Source: Clostridium ljungdahlii
Lineage (GTDB): Bacteria; Bacillota; Clostridia; Clostridiales; Clostridiaceae
Assembly: GCF_001636845.1 (NCBI RefSeq)
Contig: NZ_LITT01000011.1
Span: 428,586-492,585 of the forward strand
Length of the DNA stretch: 64,000 nt
Reading direction: 5' to 3'
Shown piece after piece: positions 53,230 through 61,854 of the stretch (the stretch's first letter is position 1; every line of letters starts with the position of its first letter). The notes beneath the pieces were generated by a model. That model ran no database searches. It had not been told where the DNA came from and was given only the letters and a program-made list of their open reading frames with translations. The position numbers and the translations under genes are program-made.

Positions 53230-54894
53230 ATGAGTAACACACTAATAATAGTTTTTATACTGTTGTATACAATTTGGTGTTATAAATATGAAGGAAAATC
53301 AGGAAATTTCAAATATAATATTTTTAATATATATAACGGACCTAAATCTCCACTCAGAGGACTATGGAAAACGCCGCGTCATATAGAACAATTTTCTCAG
53401 CATGATGAGAATAGACACGTTCCACCACCTCCACCTCCGCCACCTCCACCACCTCCAAAGCCAGTGAAGCCATGGAAGGATTTTAATGTGATTGCTCTTT
53501 TTTCTATATTAATAGGTGGAAGCTTAATTATATCTACTTTTAATATAGTTATAGCAACAATTTTTGTATTTATTATGACAATAATAATTATTTTTTTAAG
53601 GCCAGCAGATATAAATGAAGCATATCCTGCCTCTGTAGGAGCAATAATTGTACTTTTAATTGGAGTTGTAAACTATGCTAATTTACAGGATATTACTAAT
53701 AAAGTTGGCGGAGCTTCTATTACTATCATATCAACCATTGTTATGGCAGTTATTCTAGAAAGTTTTGGTTTCTTTCACTGGGTTGCAGCTGCACTAGCAA
53801 GGCTTGCAAAGGGATCTGGTTATCGATTATATTGGTATATACAATTATTATGCTTTGTTATGACCTTACTTTTTAATAATGATGGTAGTATTTTAATTAC
53901 TACACCTATCCTTATATTGTTATTGAGAAACTTCGGTTTTGTATACCCACATGAATTTATCCCTTATCTGCTAAGTGGAGCATTAATTGCAACAGGTTCA
54001 AGTACACCGATAGGGGTAAGTAATATAACCAATTTAATATCATTAAATATTATAAATATGACACTTTATAATTATACGAAAATGATGTTTATTCCTGGTA
54101 CACTTGGGCTTTTATTTATGTCTTGCTTAATGTTTTTAATACTAAAAAGCAAGCTGCCACGTACTCTCCCAAAACCAACAATAGAACTTGATGAAATGTT
54201 TTTTACAGAGAAGTTTCATTCTTTTAAAGGAAATTTTTCTCTTGATACAAAAGAAAAAAGAAAAAGTTTTATGTTAAAAATATTAGCCTTTGTTTTTGTA
54301 ATACGCTGCTTATTATTTGTTGCATCCTATTTTAGAATTCCAATAGAAATTGTTGCAGCATCAGGTTCAATTATCTTACTAATATGGAGATGGTATTATT
54401 TAAGAACAAGTCCAAAGGATATTTTAAGGAAAACTCCTTGGCATATCTTATTATTTGCTTTTTCAATGTATGTGATTATTTATGGTTTGAATAATATTGG
54501 ATTAACAGCCTATCTCGTAAGCTTCTGTAAACCAATTGTGAGTAAAAGTCTTCTTCATGCAAGTTTTTTAATGGGAGGATTAATTTCTGTCCTATCTAAT
54601 ATTTTTAATAATCACCCAGCATTAATGATTGGTACTATAACATTAAGCAATATGGGATTAAATCCAATTACACTAAAAACAATTTATTTAGCTAATATTA
54701 TTGGCAGCGATATAGGATCATTGCTTCTGCCAATTGGAACATTAGCTTCACTAATGTGGATGTTTATACTAAAGAAAAATGATATTAGGGTCCCATGGAG
54801 AGAATATATAAATGTAACAATTGTAGTAGTCCCTACTACAGTACTGTTTACTTTATATTTGTTATTCTACTGGATTCAGAAAATGTTTTTTTAG
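53230..54894 (+). CDS. ArsB/NhaD-type transporter with proline-rich N-terminal insert
   Basis: 554-residue membrane protein of the ArsB/NhaD (ion transporter) superfamily. About twelve helices, with LLFNNDGSILITTPILILLL and TGSSTPIGVSNITNLISLN matching the paired Asn/Asp and Gly/Ser motifs of this fold. After an N-terminal helix there is an extramembrane segment of about 60 residues with a run of twelve prolines (residues 60-71) followed by KPVKPWKD. The run is not part of the normal family. RBS AGGAGG. The ion is unknown; arsenite is only one option. Confidence 0.82.
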   Translation: MSNTLIIVFILLYTIWCYKYEGKSGNFKYNIFNIYNGPKSPLRGLWKTPRHIEQFSQHDENRHVPPPPPPPPPPPPKPVKPWKDFNVIALFSILIGGSLIISTFNIVIATIFVFIMTIIIIFLRPADINEAYPASVGAIIVLLIGVVNYANLQDITNKVGGASITIISTIVMAVILESFGFFHWVAAALARLAKGSGYRLYWYIQLLCFVMTLLFNNDGSILITTPILILLLRNFGFVYPHEFIPYLLSGALIATGSSTPIGVSNITNLISLNIINMTLYNYTKMMFIPGTLGLLFMSCLMFLILKSKLPRTLPKPTIELDEMFFTEKFHSFKGNFSLDTKEKRKSFMLKILAFVFVIRCLLFVASYFRIPIEIVAASGSIILLIWRWYYLRTSPKDILRKTPWHILLFAFSMYVIIYGLNNIGLTAYLVSFCKPIVSKSLLHASFLMGGLISVLSNIFNNHPALMIGTITLSNMGLNPITLKTIYLANIIGSDIGSLLLPIGTLASLMWMFILKKNDIRVPWREYINVTIVVVPTTVLFTLYLLFYWIQKMFF

Positions 54895-54985
54895 AAGGAA
54901 CTTTCATCACCAGTTCATTAAATTTCTGTGCAAGTTCTGCTTGACTTTGTGCAGTTAAAGCTACTTGCTGTTTGTTTTTACTTTC
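54895..54985 (-). pseudogene. Remnant of a methyl-accepting chemotaxis protein C-terminus
   Basis: A minus-strand frame reads NKQQVALTAQSQAELAQKF then NELVMK, the usual end of clostridial MCPs, and then runs off into unrelated sequence. It abuts the stop of the ArsB-like gene. No start is present. Confidence 0.45.
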
Positions 54986-55009
54986 ATATTATTATCATCG
55001 TAATCACAA

Positions 55010-55045
55010 AAAACTAGCTTAATATCAACATACTAAGCTAGTTTT
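55010..55045. terminator. Bidirectional terminator
   Basis: AAAACTAGCTTA/TAAGCTAGTTTT hairpin followed by T-rich DNA. Similar sequences occur at 59750 and 60545. Confidence 0.7.
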
Positions 55046-55131
55046 ATTTTAGAATTTCTCTACTATCACCTTACTATTTTATTCAATATATATATTATGA
55101 TACTATGAAATTAATAGCAAAAATAATTCAC

Positions 55132-56538
55132 CTACTGTTCTTTGCTGTACCAATCCCTAATAACTGATGTACTTTGTTTACTAGGATAATAGATTTTTTC
55201 TCCCTTTTGGCTACCTATTGCAAATACAGAGAACCCTAAAACCCACGGTTCATCCTCAAACTCTCTCCTGTAAGCCTCAAAACAATTAGCTTGTTCAGCA
55301 TTATTTACAGTGCTATTTTCCCATGGATTCCAAGGCTGAATGGATGCTCCATTAATTTTAGGGAATCCAAGCTCTCCAAAAAAAATAGGTTTATTCCATT
55401 TATCATAAAAGTTTTTTATCTCTCGTTTTATATTTTGGTTTCTGACTTGTCCTTTATCAGGTACTGCCTGAGAACATTCTATTGCACTTACAAGATTTTC
55501 AACGGTATTTGTATCATTATTTGTAAGCTCAAAATAAGCTGCGATAGATATAAAGTCTAATTTTGAAAACAGTTTATTATTTAGCTTATTTTCATAATCA
55601 GTAATACTTTTAGGAGCCCATGATGCTGTATCCCACTTATTAGTTCTATAGGTCACTAATCCTTTATAATATTTTCTAACATAATCTATAGTATCACACC
55701 AATTCTTTTCTTCGGGTTCTATATTTACAAAGTTACTTCCTATATTTAGAACATCTACATTGTATGGATTTGCAATATTATCTATTAATGGTTTTAGTAC
55801 ATTCATCTTCCAATTTGAAAAGAAAGTACTCATATTATCTGGATTCCACTTTGTTTCACTCTTTCCCCCAGTTATCCAAGGATAGGGTTCTAATATTATG
55901 TTTATATCCTTACCTTTTAATTGTTTAATTAAACTTATTGCTTTCTCTTCACTTAGTTCGTCGATTATCATATTACTTGAAGAAAGATTATCTATTTTTA
56001 TCTCTACAGGTATATTTAAAGTGTTCAATTTAAACTTATCTATATCACTTAAGGCTTGTTTAATATCATAATCTATGGATAGACTACCTGATTTAATCTT
56101 TTTCCCGCTGAAGATTTTATTTCCATTACTCTTAATGTTAAAGTTCAATTTGTATTCTTTATTCAAAACCTTACCTTTTGTAGAATGCACCTTATTTCCA
56201 ATGTTCAATATATAACTTTTTCCTGATGTATATCCACCTTGTGGAGCTGTCACTGTAATTGTTCTGCCATCTTGTCCCAGCTGTAATCCTACATTTACTT
56301 TAGTCCCTTTACTATCTGTTACTGTTATACTTTGTTTAGTCAAATCGTCAAATCCAATATCACTTGTAAATTTAATTGTCCATGTTTTATTAGAATCTAC
56401 TGTTTGATTATCAGTAAAGCTTGCTGCCTGCACATTAAATGATATTAGAAGAAAAAGACTAAAAATAGCTGCCATTAAAATCACATTTTTGAATTTGCTA
56501 GCCATATTATAGTTATTTACATATTTAATAATTTTCAT
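55132..56538 (-). CDS. Exported GH113-like glycoside hydrolase with N-terminal Ig-like domain
   Basis: A signal peptide (AAIFSLFLLISFNVQAAS) is followed by a Big/SbsA-type Ig-like domain (residues about 40-135, WTIKFTSDIGFDDLTKQS). The catalytic region from about 145 resembles GH113 beta-mannanase-like enzymes: IILEPYPWITGGK, LNIGSNFVNIEPEE (acid/base position), and PIFFGELGFPKINGA with the candidate nucleophile Glu, followed by QPWNP. RBS AGGAGG. The substrate is unknown; a wall or spore-surface glycan is plausible from context. Confidence 0.78.
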   Translation of the reverse strand: MKIIKYVNNYNMASKFKNVILMAAIFSLFLLISFNVQAASFTDNQTVDSNKTWTIKFTSDIGFDDLTKQSITVTDSKGTKVNVGLQLGQDGRTITVTAPQGGYTSGKSYILNIGNKVHSTKGKVLNKEYKLNFNIKSNGNKIFSGKKIKSGSLSIDYDIKQALSDIDKFKLNTLNIPVEIKIDNLSSSNMIIDELSEEKAISLIKQLKGKDINIILEPYPWITGGKSETKWNPDNMSTFFSNWKMNVLKPLIDNIANPYNVDVLNIGSNFVNIEPEEKNWCDTIDYVRKYYKGLVTYRTNKWDTASWAPKSITDYENKLNNKLFSKLDFISIAAYFELTNNDTNTVENLVSAIECSQAVPDKGQVRNQNIKREIKNFYDKWNKPIFFGELGFPKINGASIQPWNPWENSTVNNAEQANCFEAYRREFEDEPWVLGFSVFAIGSQKGEKIYYPSKQSTSVIRDWYSKEQ

Positions 56539-56804
56539 TTTCTCTCCTTAACCTCCTTTAAATATAGGGACAGCTAATCAGCCATCCCTGTGTATAATGC
56601 AATATTCTAATACTCTGCATTCCATGATAAACATCCCCATTTATATATATTTTCTACATCTAAGGAAATTATATCATATTTTTACGTGATAATGCCTAAA
56701 CTAAAAGGCATATTTAAACATAAAAAAAGCTCTCTCGTGCATCCCTGACACTCAAGAACTCTCCCTATCTATATTTTCTACAAAAGTGCATAATTAAAGA
56801 CTCT

Positions 56805-57928
56805 CTAAAAAATCAACTCTCCTGGTTTATAACCCTCAGGCAATTCTTCTTCACTTAAAAACTTGAAATTGTCATCACGCAGTATTGGTAAAAATACTTC
56901 GTATGGTATCCTAGAAAACTCACATGAATAATCACTAGCTCCAAACCACTTACCCTCTTTGCTGCTCAAGTTCAAGCCTCTGGCAAACTTTGTATGGTTC
57001 GAGCAATCATGAACTGCTAAATCCCAGTTTTCTTCATCAGCTATTTTCATAAATTTCAAAGTTAATTCCCTACTCCAAATTGGAGATATATAGCCCTGCC
57101 TTGCAATATACATGTTTTCCCCATAATAATTGTTTATGTTATTCTCATTTAAATGTAATTCTGCACAATTAATAAAATCCAGTTTTGTATCTAATATAGC
57201 TTGCTTTTTCTCAAAAAAAGCTTTGAAAAACTCAGGGGTCATTGGAGTTTCAATACCTACATTTTTAATATATTTTTTTGCTATTGCAATATTTTCAATA
57301 ACTTTATCTGAACAATTAGTGGCACCCAGATTGAAACGTATTTCATCAAGACCGGCTTCACCTAATGCTTTCAATGTCTCTTCCGAGGCTAAAGTACCAT
57401 TTGTATATAGATGTTGATAAATCCCTGCATCACTAAATTTCTTTATTATGGAATAGTATTTTTCAATTTCCATAAATGGCTCTAAATAAACATATGAAAT
57501 GCCAGTAGGTTTCTGGTGAATGGAAAGAAGTAAATCAATATCCTTCTCATAAAATTTTGTACCTCCAATTTCCCACATACCTTCACCAATTGGAGGCATA
57601 TCTTCTATCTCTCCATAATCATAACAGAACTTACACTCTAAATTACATTTATTTGTTTTCCTAATTGCACTCAAACCAGTTCCAAGCAAACAAGAACGAC
57701 ATCCTTTTGGAAATTTGCTTTCATTTCCCACAAAAAAGTTCTATTCTTTAAGGTTTTCAAACCTCTAATTTCCGACATTAGCATATCATTCCTATGATCA
57801 ATTGCTGCTTCAATTTGTGCAAAGGTAGAGTAAATAATTTCTTGTTGTTTTGTCATAACTTCCTCATCCTCTGGCAATATTGAAAAAAATTCAAACCATT
57901 GTAGCGCATCTTTCTTTGAAATTTTCAT
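56805..57928 (-). pseudogene. Radical SAM gene with a frameshift
   Basis: Two overlapping frames make one radical SAM protein. The N-terminal part starts at 57928 (MKISKKDALQWFEFF, RBS AGAGGAGG) and leads through MSEIRGLKTLKNRTF. At a six-base homopolymer (57732-57737) the frame slips, and the true continuation is VGNESKFPKGCRSCLLG. The rest has the cluster motif CNLECKFCYDYG and conserved YLEPFMEIEKYY. One missing base would restore an ORF of about 374 residues. It is either a real mutation or a sequencing error. The remaining 308-residue frame from 57731 lacks the native N-terminus. Confidence 0.85.
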
Positions 57929-58068
57929 AATAATCCTCCTCTAAATTAATCTTCCTACTGTGTTTTTTCACATATTCTTCTTCTAAAAATAAATACACTC
58001 CATGTATTGCCTTTTGAGATATATTACCCAGAACACTTTGCTATATTTATATGTTTCCACACAGGAAG

Positions 58069-58096
58069 GCCCTTGAATGTGTGTACATTCAAGGGC
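58069..58096. terminator. Inverted repeat upstream of the radical SAM gene
   Basis: GCCCTTGAATGT, GTGT, ACATTCAAGGGC: a perfect 12-bp stem. It stands alone in a 750-base gene-poor stretch and may end an unseen or lost plus-strand transcript. Confidence 0.55.
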
Positions 58097-58217
58097 TTCA
58101 GGCTATTCATATTATTAACTTTTGTCTATAATATGTTCTTATACAATAAAAAATCTATTGATTTTTTTCAAGCTTTTGCTCAAGATTTTCTTCACTTTTC
58201 TATTTCGGTTTTTGCCT

Positions 58218-58275
58218 ACTTTTATCCGATGACTATTTGATAATACATTATTTCAAGTATTATTTCAAGTTTTTC
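58218..58275 (+). repeat. Structured repeat relic, copy D
   Basis: ACTTTTATCCGATGACTA matches the 5' end of copies A-C, and 25 bases later ATTTCAAGTTTTTC resembles the 3' end of copy A. The middle is missing, so it is a deletion derivative. Confidence 0.5.
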
Positions 58276-58439
58276 CCTCATTTTGGATATAACCACAAGA
58301 ACATATCATTTCTGCATATTAATGCACATATTTTACTCACTTAACATAATATGATAAAGAGTCTTTGAAAGGAACTTATAATATACATAAGACATATTCT
58401 TACTACTTTAACACTCCAACGTATAGTTTTTTCTCAATG

Positions 58440-58608
58440 CCCGTACAGTACTGGTAACCCGTCTGGATCAGCATACGGTGTTGATAACAATAAGAACTCT
58501 TATGTAGGCTTCAGGATTTATACAAACCCGGAAACAAATATTGCCCCAGCTATCTTTGACGTTATCTGGCGTCGCACAATCCTATTTAGAAAAAAACAAT
58601 ACTAGAAT
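58440..58608 (+). pseudogene. Unidentified gene fragment
   Basis: An open frame without start reads CPYSTGNPSGSAYGVDNNKN then SYVGFRIYTNPETNIAPA and stops at TAG. Amino-acid composition and codon phase look protein-like, but the family was not recognised. It may belong with the phage-like fragments nearby. Confidence 0.4.
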
Positions 58609-58685
58609 ATATATAAAATGCTGGAGGCAGGAAATAAACTTCCCTGTTATTAGATTACAAAGACTTAATAAGTTATTTGTTATTC

Positions 58686-59381
58686 TTAAGAAAAAATTTT
58701 ATCAATCTCTTCACATTTTTCATTTATATCAAATGAGCTTTCATCTTTTCTAAATAAATAATTATCATTTTGATAAGTAGTAATATATAGGCATTCAATA
58801 TCTTTCATAACGTAAGGTGGATCATCGTTATCTGACTCATTAGTATATATTTTTGATTCTATTATTCTTCCATTCGAATCTATATATTTTAAATATGTTG
58901 AACATATTCCATCTCTATCCACACGAAATGGCATACACCCAGGTTGATGGATTTTTTCCTTATCATTTATCGCTTTTAAATTTTTATAGCGTGCCTCACT
59001 TATCATCTGTGTTTTACCTTTCCATACATACTCTATTTCACCGTGTAAAAACCTAGCTAATTTACCTTGTATTTCTTGAATTTCATATATTTTTTCATAG
59101 GGAAATTGTTTTTTAGTTATCCCATAGTTTTTAATATTAGAGCTTTTTATTCTTACGTCCCCCAAAATAATAATAGAAGATTTTTTATTATTTATTACAA
59201 ATACGTCAAGAGCACATGCCCCTTTTTCATTACTAGACACTATAAATTGAACAATACTTTCCTCTTGTGGAAGTTCAAATGACTTAACATTTGAGACGTG
59301 AAAAAAATACTCGTTATTATCTTCACCGATTATAAAACCAAACTTTTTAATTTTATTATAGTTTTTAATTCTGCCTATCAT
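58686..59381 (-). CDS. Protein with N-terminal cold-shock-like domain
   Basis: 231 residues. The first 65 form a cold-shock/S1-like OB fold: IGRIKNYNKIKKFGFIIGED then EYFFHVSNV, with the aromatic RNP-like residues kept. The remaining 165 residues are of unknown type, with Tyr- and Ile-rich beta segments and YLKYIDSNGRIIESKIY. RBS AAAGAGG. It may bind single-stranded nucleic acid. It stands among degraded phage and transposon material and may be accessory. Confidence 0.75.
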   Translation of the reverse strand: MIGRIKNYNKIKKFGFIIGEDNNEYFFHVSNVKSFELPQEESIVQFIVSSNEKGACALDVFVINNKKSSIIILGDVRIKSSNIKNYGITKKQFPYEKIYEIQEIQGKLARFLHGEIEYVWKGKTQMISEARYKNLKAINDKEKIHQPGCMPFRVDRDGICSTYLKYIDSNGRIIESKIYTNESDNDDPPYVMKDIECLYITTYQNDNYLFRKDESSFDINEKCEEIDKIFS

Positions 59382-59555
59382 ATATATTCAAACCTCTTTT
59401 CTTGTAATCTCATTTCTCGCTTTAAAAAGCAAACGTTTTTTCTTGCTAAAGTATTATACATAATTATATATTATTTTACAAAGTTTTTACACGCTTTCAA
59501 TAATAGAATTTCTGCTATTTCTATAAAATAAGAAATATCAACAAGAAAGGCTCCA

Positions 59556-59711
59556 TCAAACCAACCCTGTTGGTGTTTTGGCTACTGCTTCAGATAGAAG
59601 AGTATGTGATGAAGCCGGAACAATATGCTGCTGTTTTAATTCTCCATAACTTCTATGACTATTGTTATCAAAGTTTCCTTTAGTAGTTTTCTTATCATAG
59701 ATGCATATCAT
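59556..59711 (-). pseudogene. N-terminal fragment of a phage tail protein
   Basis: 51 codons with an excellent ribosome binding site (GGGAGG) start MICIYDKKTTKGNFDNN, the standard opening of phage tail/endopeptidase (minor structural) proteins, then change to SYGELKQQHIVPASSHTLL and stop. The known family is hundreds of residues long, so this is a truncated and rearranged relic. The surrounding stretch 59382-59555 shows no gene. Confidence 0.5.
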
Positions 59712-59816
59712 TTCTATTACCTCCCTTCTATTTAATTTGGGGTAATAAAAAAACTAGCTTACTATAACCATAATAAGCTAATTTAATGTGAAAGATTTTT
59801 TGTATTTATAACCATC

Positions 59817-60497
59817 CTACTTTAGTACTTTTCTTATCAACTCAATTTCATCAATGTCTAAATCTGTTAATTCCTTTATTGTTTCATTATCCATGCCCTT
59901 TTTTATTGCTCTTTTGACTATCTCTATAGTTTTTTCTTTTTTCCCCTCATCTTTTCCTTTTTCGATGCCCTCATTTATTAAGCTTTTACCGAGTTCAGTC
60001 ATTTTCAATTTCTCCTTTATTCTTTCTAAATCTTTTCCACTTAAAAATTTATTTGCAAAAGCATATAGTATTGATTCCACATCATACTTATAGTCATTGT
60101 TTATATCTTTTACTACGTTTATAGCATTAATTATCTTGTCTACTGTACCTATCTTTCCACCTATTATAGGAGTAAATGTTAAAGATATTATATCCTGTTT
60201 TTAAAGTATTTGCTAGATTTTTTATGCTGCCTGAATAAACAACATATGTAAGCACATCTTTTCCAGTCTGATGATTTAGCATTGATTCATAGGCTCTAAA
60301 CCTTCTTAAATCTGCTTTTCCTTTATTAGTCGTCTGGAACTCAAAATGTATAAAAGTGTCATCTTCCATTAGAAAAGTGTAGTCCATGAACATATTTTTA
60401 GTTTCTAAAACTACTAATTCTGTTGGTCCTAATTCCTTAACTTTTTTGTTTTTGCTTCAATTGCTTGTATTAATTTATATTTTTCAATTAAAGCCAT
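59817..60497 (-). pseudogene. Rpn/PD-(D/E)XK nuclease-family transposase-like gene, broken
   Basis: Pieced together from three frames: start at 60497 (MALIEKYKLIQAIEAK), slip near 60440, then KELGPTELVVLETKN leading to MFMDYTFLMEDDTFIHFEFQ, slip near 60180-60190, then TFTPIIGGKIGTVDKIIN and the helical end (SILYAFANKFLSGKDLER...IRKVLK). The FIHFEFQ strand carries the catalytic Glu of the PD-(D/E)XK fold, and the Lys-rich end is typical of Rpn proteins. At least two frameshifts, so inactive. RBS GAGG at the start is intact. Confidence 0.75.
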
Positions 60498-60580
60498 ATT
60501 ATAATAACCTCCTCAATTTTACGTTATTAATATTTTGAACATAAAAAAACTAGCTTAATATTCAATATACTAAACTAGTA

Positions 60581-60929
60581 TTATTTTAAAATGTAACTAC
60601 TCCATTTAGGAATTATATCTCTTTCCCATTTAATTACCCCATCATATATATAAGCTATATGCCTAAATTTATTTGTATATTCATTATATTATACCTCTAT
60701 AACCCTTTATATTTCTAACTTCAAGAACAATATCTTCGTTTCCTGTATGATAAACAAGTACATCTCCTTTTGATCTTACCAATTCTTTTGTAGCTTCTCT
60801 ATTATCTTTTATTGCCTTAATAATAGCCATATTATCTATGTATTTATTGTTTCCTTCCATGTGCCATTCTAAGATTTGAAGTTTAACGAACTGATTAGAA
60901 TAAATTTTCCTTACTTCTTCCCATTTCAT
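60581..60929 (-). pseudogene. Small protein of unknown family, frameshifted near its end
   Basis: The frame from the ATG at 60927-60929 (MKWEEVRKIYSNQFVKLQIL) ends at 60684 after EVRNIKGYRGII. One frame over it continues as YNEYTNKFRHIAYIYDGV and KWERDIIPKWSSYILK to a stop at 60581. The uninterrupted product would be about 115 residues. It precedes a DUF3368 gene, and such pairs can be toxin-antitoxin-like, but no motif proves this. RBS GGAG. Confidence 0.6.
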
Positions 60930-61121
60930 ATTTAGCTCCACTCTATATAATTATAATTCTTATTACTTAATATTATATCAAATAGTTATATTGAAAGACA
61001 TAAATTTTAGAGTATCCTATTTCATGTTTTTTATCACTATGATTAATTTTAACTATACTAAAACCTTATCTACTTTCTAAGAAATGTAATAATTTCTCAA
61101 ATCCGTTACACCAATCAACTT
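60930..61121. other. Intergenic stretch
   Basis: AT-rich; no gene or hairpin recognised. Confidence 0.4.
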
Positions 61122-61208
61122 TCATTCCATTTTTATACTACAGTATCTTTCACCTGTAAATTCAGAACATCCTGGATAACTGCAAGGTCTTTGATATTTT
61201 CTTGGCAT
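61122..61208 (-). pseudogene. N-terminal fragment of a phage-type HNH endonuclease
   Basis: 28 codons, start with AGAGGT before it: MPRKYQRPCSYPGCSEFTGE, then RYCSIKME and stop. The CSYPGC...RYC zinc motif is the standard opening of phage HNH endonucleases near terminase genes. The HNH part is gone. Confidence 0.6.
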
Positions 61209-61285
61209 AAACTGTACCTCTAAAATATTTTGATGCATTAAAAAAACCCCTGAAATTTTACCGATAGTTTGTGTTTTTTCAATAG

Positions 61286-61741
61286 TTAATCAATTTCTCC
61301 TGCAGATTTTAGAATCTGATTATATAACTTTACCGACATTCTAAATCCCTTTTCTATTAATATATCTAAATATTTCTTTACACTTTCAATTTTTTTATAC
61401 TCTTTTGCCAACAATAAAATTCCCATTAATCCAATTGACCTTAATAACATTGTCTCTGCAAAATGCCTAGCTGATCTATCATCAATTATCACTCTTTTTA
61501 TTTTTAATTCTTTTGCTGCAGCCATTACTTCAAGTTCTCCTCTATGAAGTCTTCCATATAACTGCTCCACCAAAAGCTTATTTTTTACACTATATATTTT
61601 TATATGGTTATTTTTAACAGCTTCAATTAATTCATTTGACCCTATTTTCCCAATCTTTTCATTTATTGTTACTTCTTTATAAACATCTTCTGTAATATAA
61701 ACCTCATCAAAAATTTCCCATAGTAAATCTAATTTCTTGAG
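61286..61741 (-). pseudogene. DUF3368 (PIN-like) gene, 5' end cut off by group II intron DNA
   Basis: The open frame runs upstream of the apparent start at 61573 to about 61741: KKLDLLWEIFDEVYITEDVY, EVTINEKIGKIGSNELIEA, then LHRGELEVMAAAKELK and VIIDDRSARHFAETM, the DUF3368 hallmark. The expected N-terminal strand with the first Asp is missing; instead the frame enters intron sequence. DUF3368 proteins are PIN-like and often the toxin of a pair. The gene is broken unless the introns splice out. Confidence 0.75.
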
Positions 61742-61813
61742 TAAACATAGGCGTTACCGCCCATGCTCCTCTAGTCGAGTAAGCCAAAGGAATTTCGCCT
61801 CTAGCTTCTCACG

Positions 61814-61847
61814 GAACCGGACTTGAAAGTCTCCCTTCATCCGGCTC
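61814..61847 (-). ncRNA. Group II intron domain V (inner intron)
   Basis: 34 nt: GAGCCGGA/TCCGGTTC stem with the AGC triad, TGAA/TTCA upper stem, 2-nt AG bulge and a GGGAGAC-type loop. Confidence 0.85.
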
Positions 61848-61854
61848 TTATCAT

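Noticed and set aside
58007..58240. Plus-strand open frame of 77 codons
   Set aside because: No ribosome binding site, unnatural composition, and it runs through a perfect hairpin and the copy D relic.
61286..61573. Independent 95-residue gene starting at 61573
   Set aside because: The frame is open and family-like for another 55 codons upstream; 61573 is an internal codon of the DUF3368 gene.
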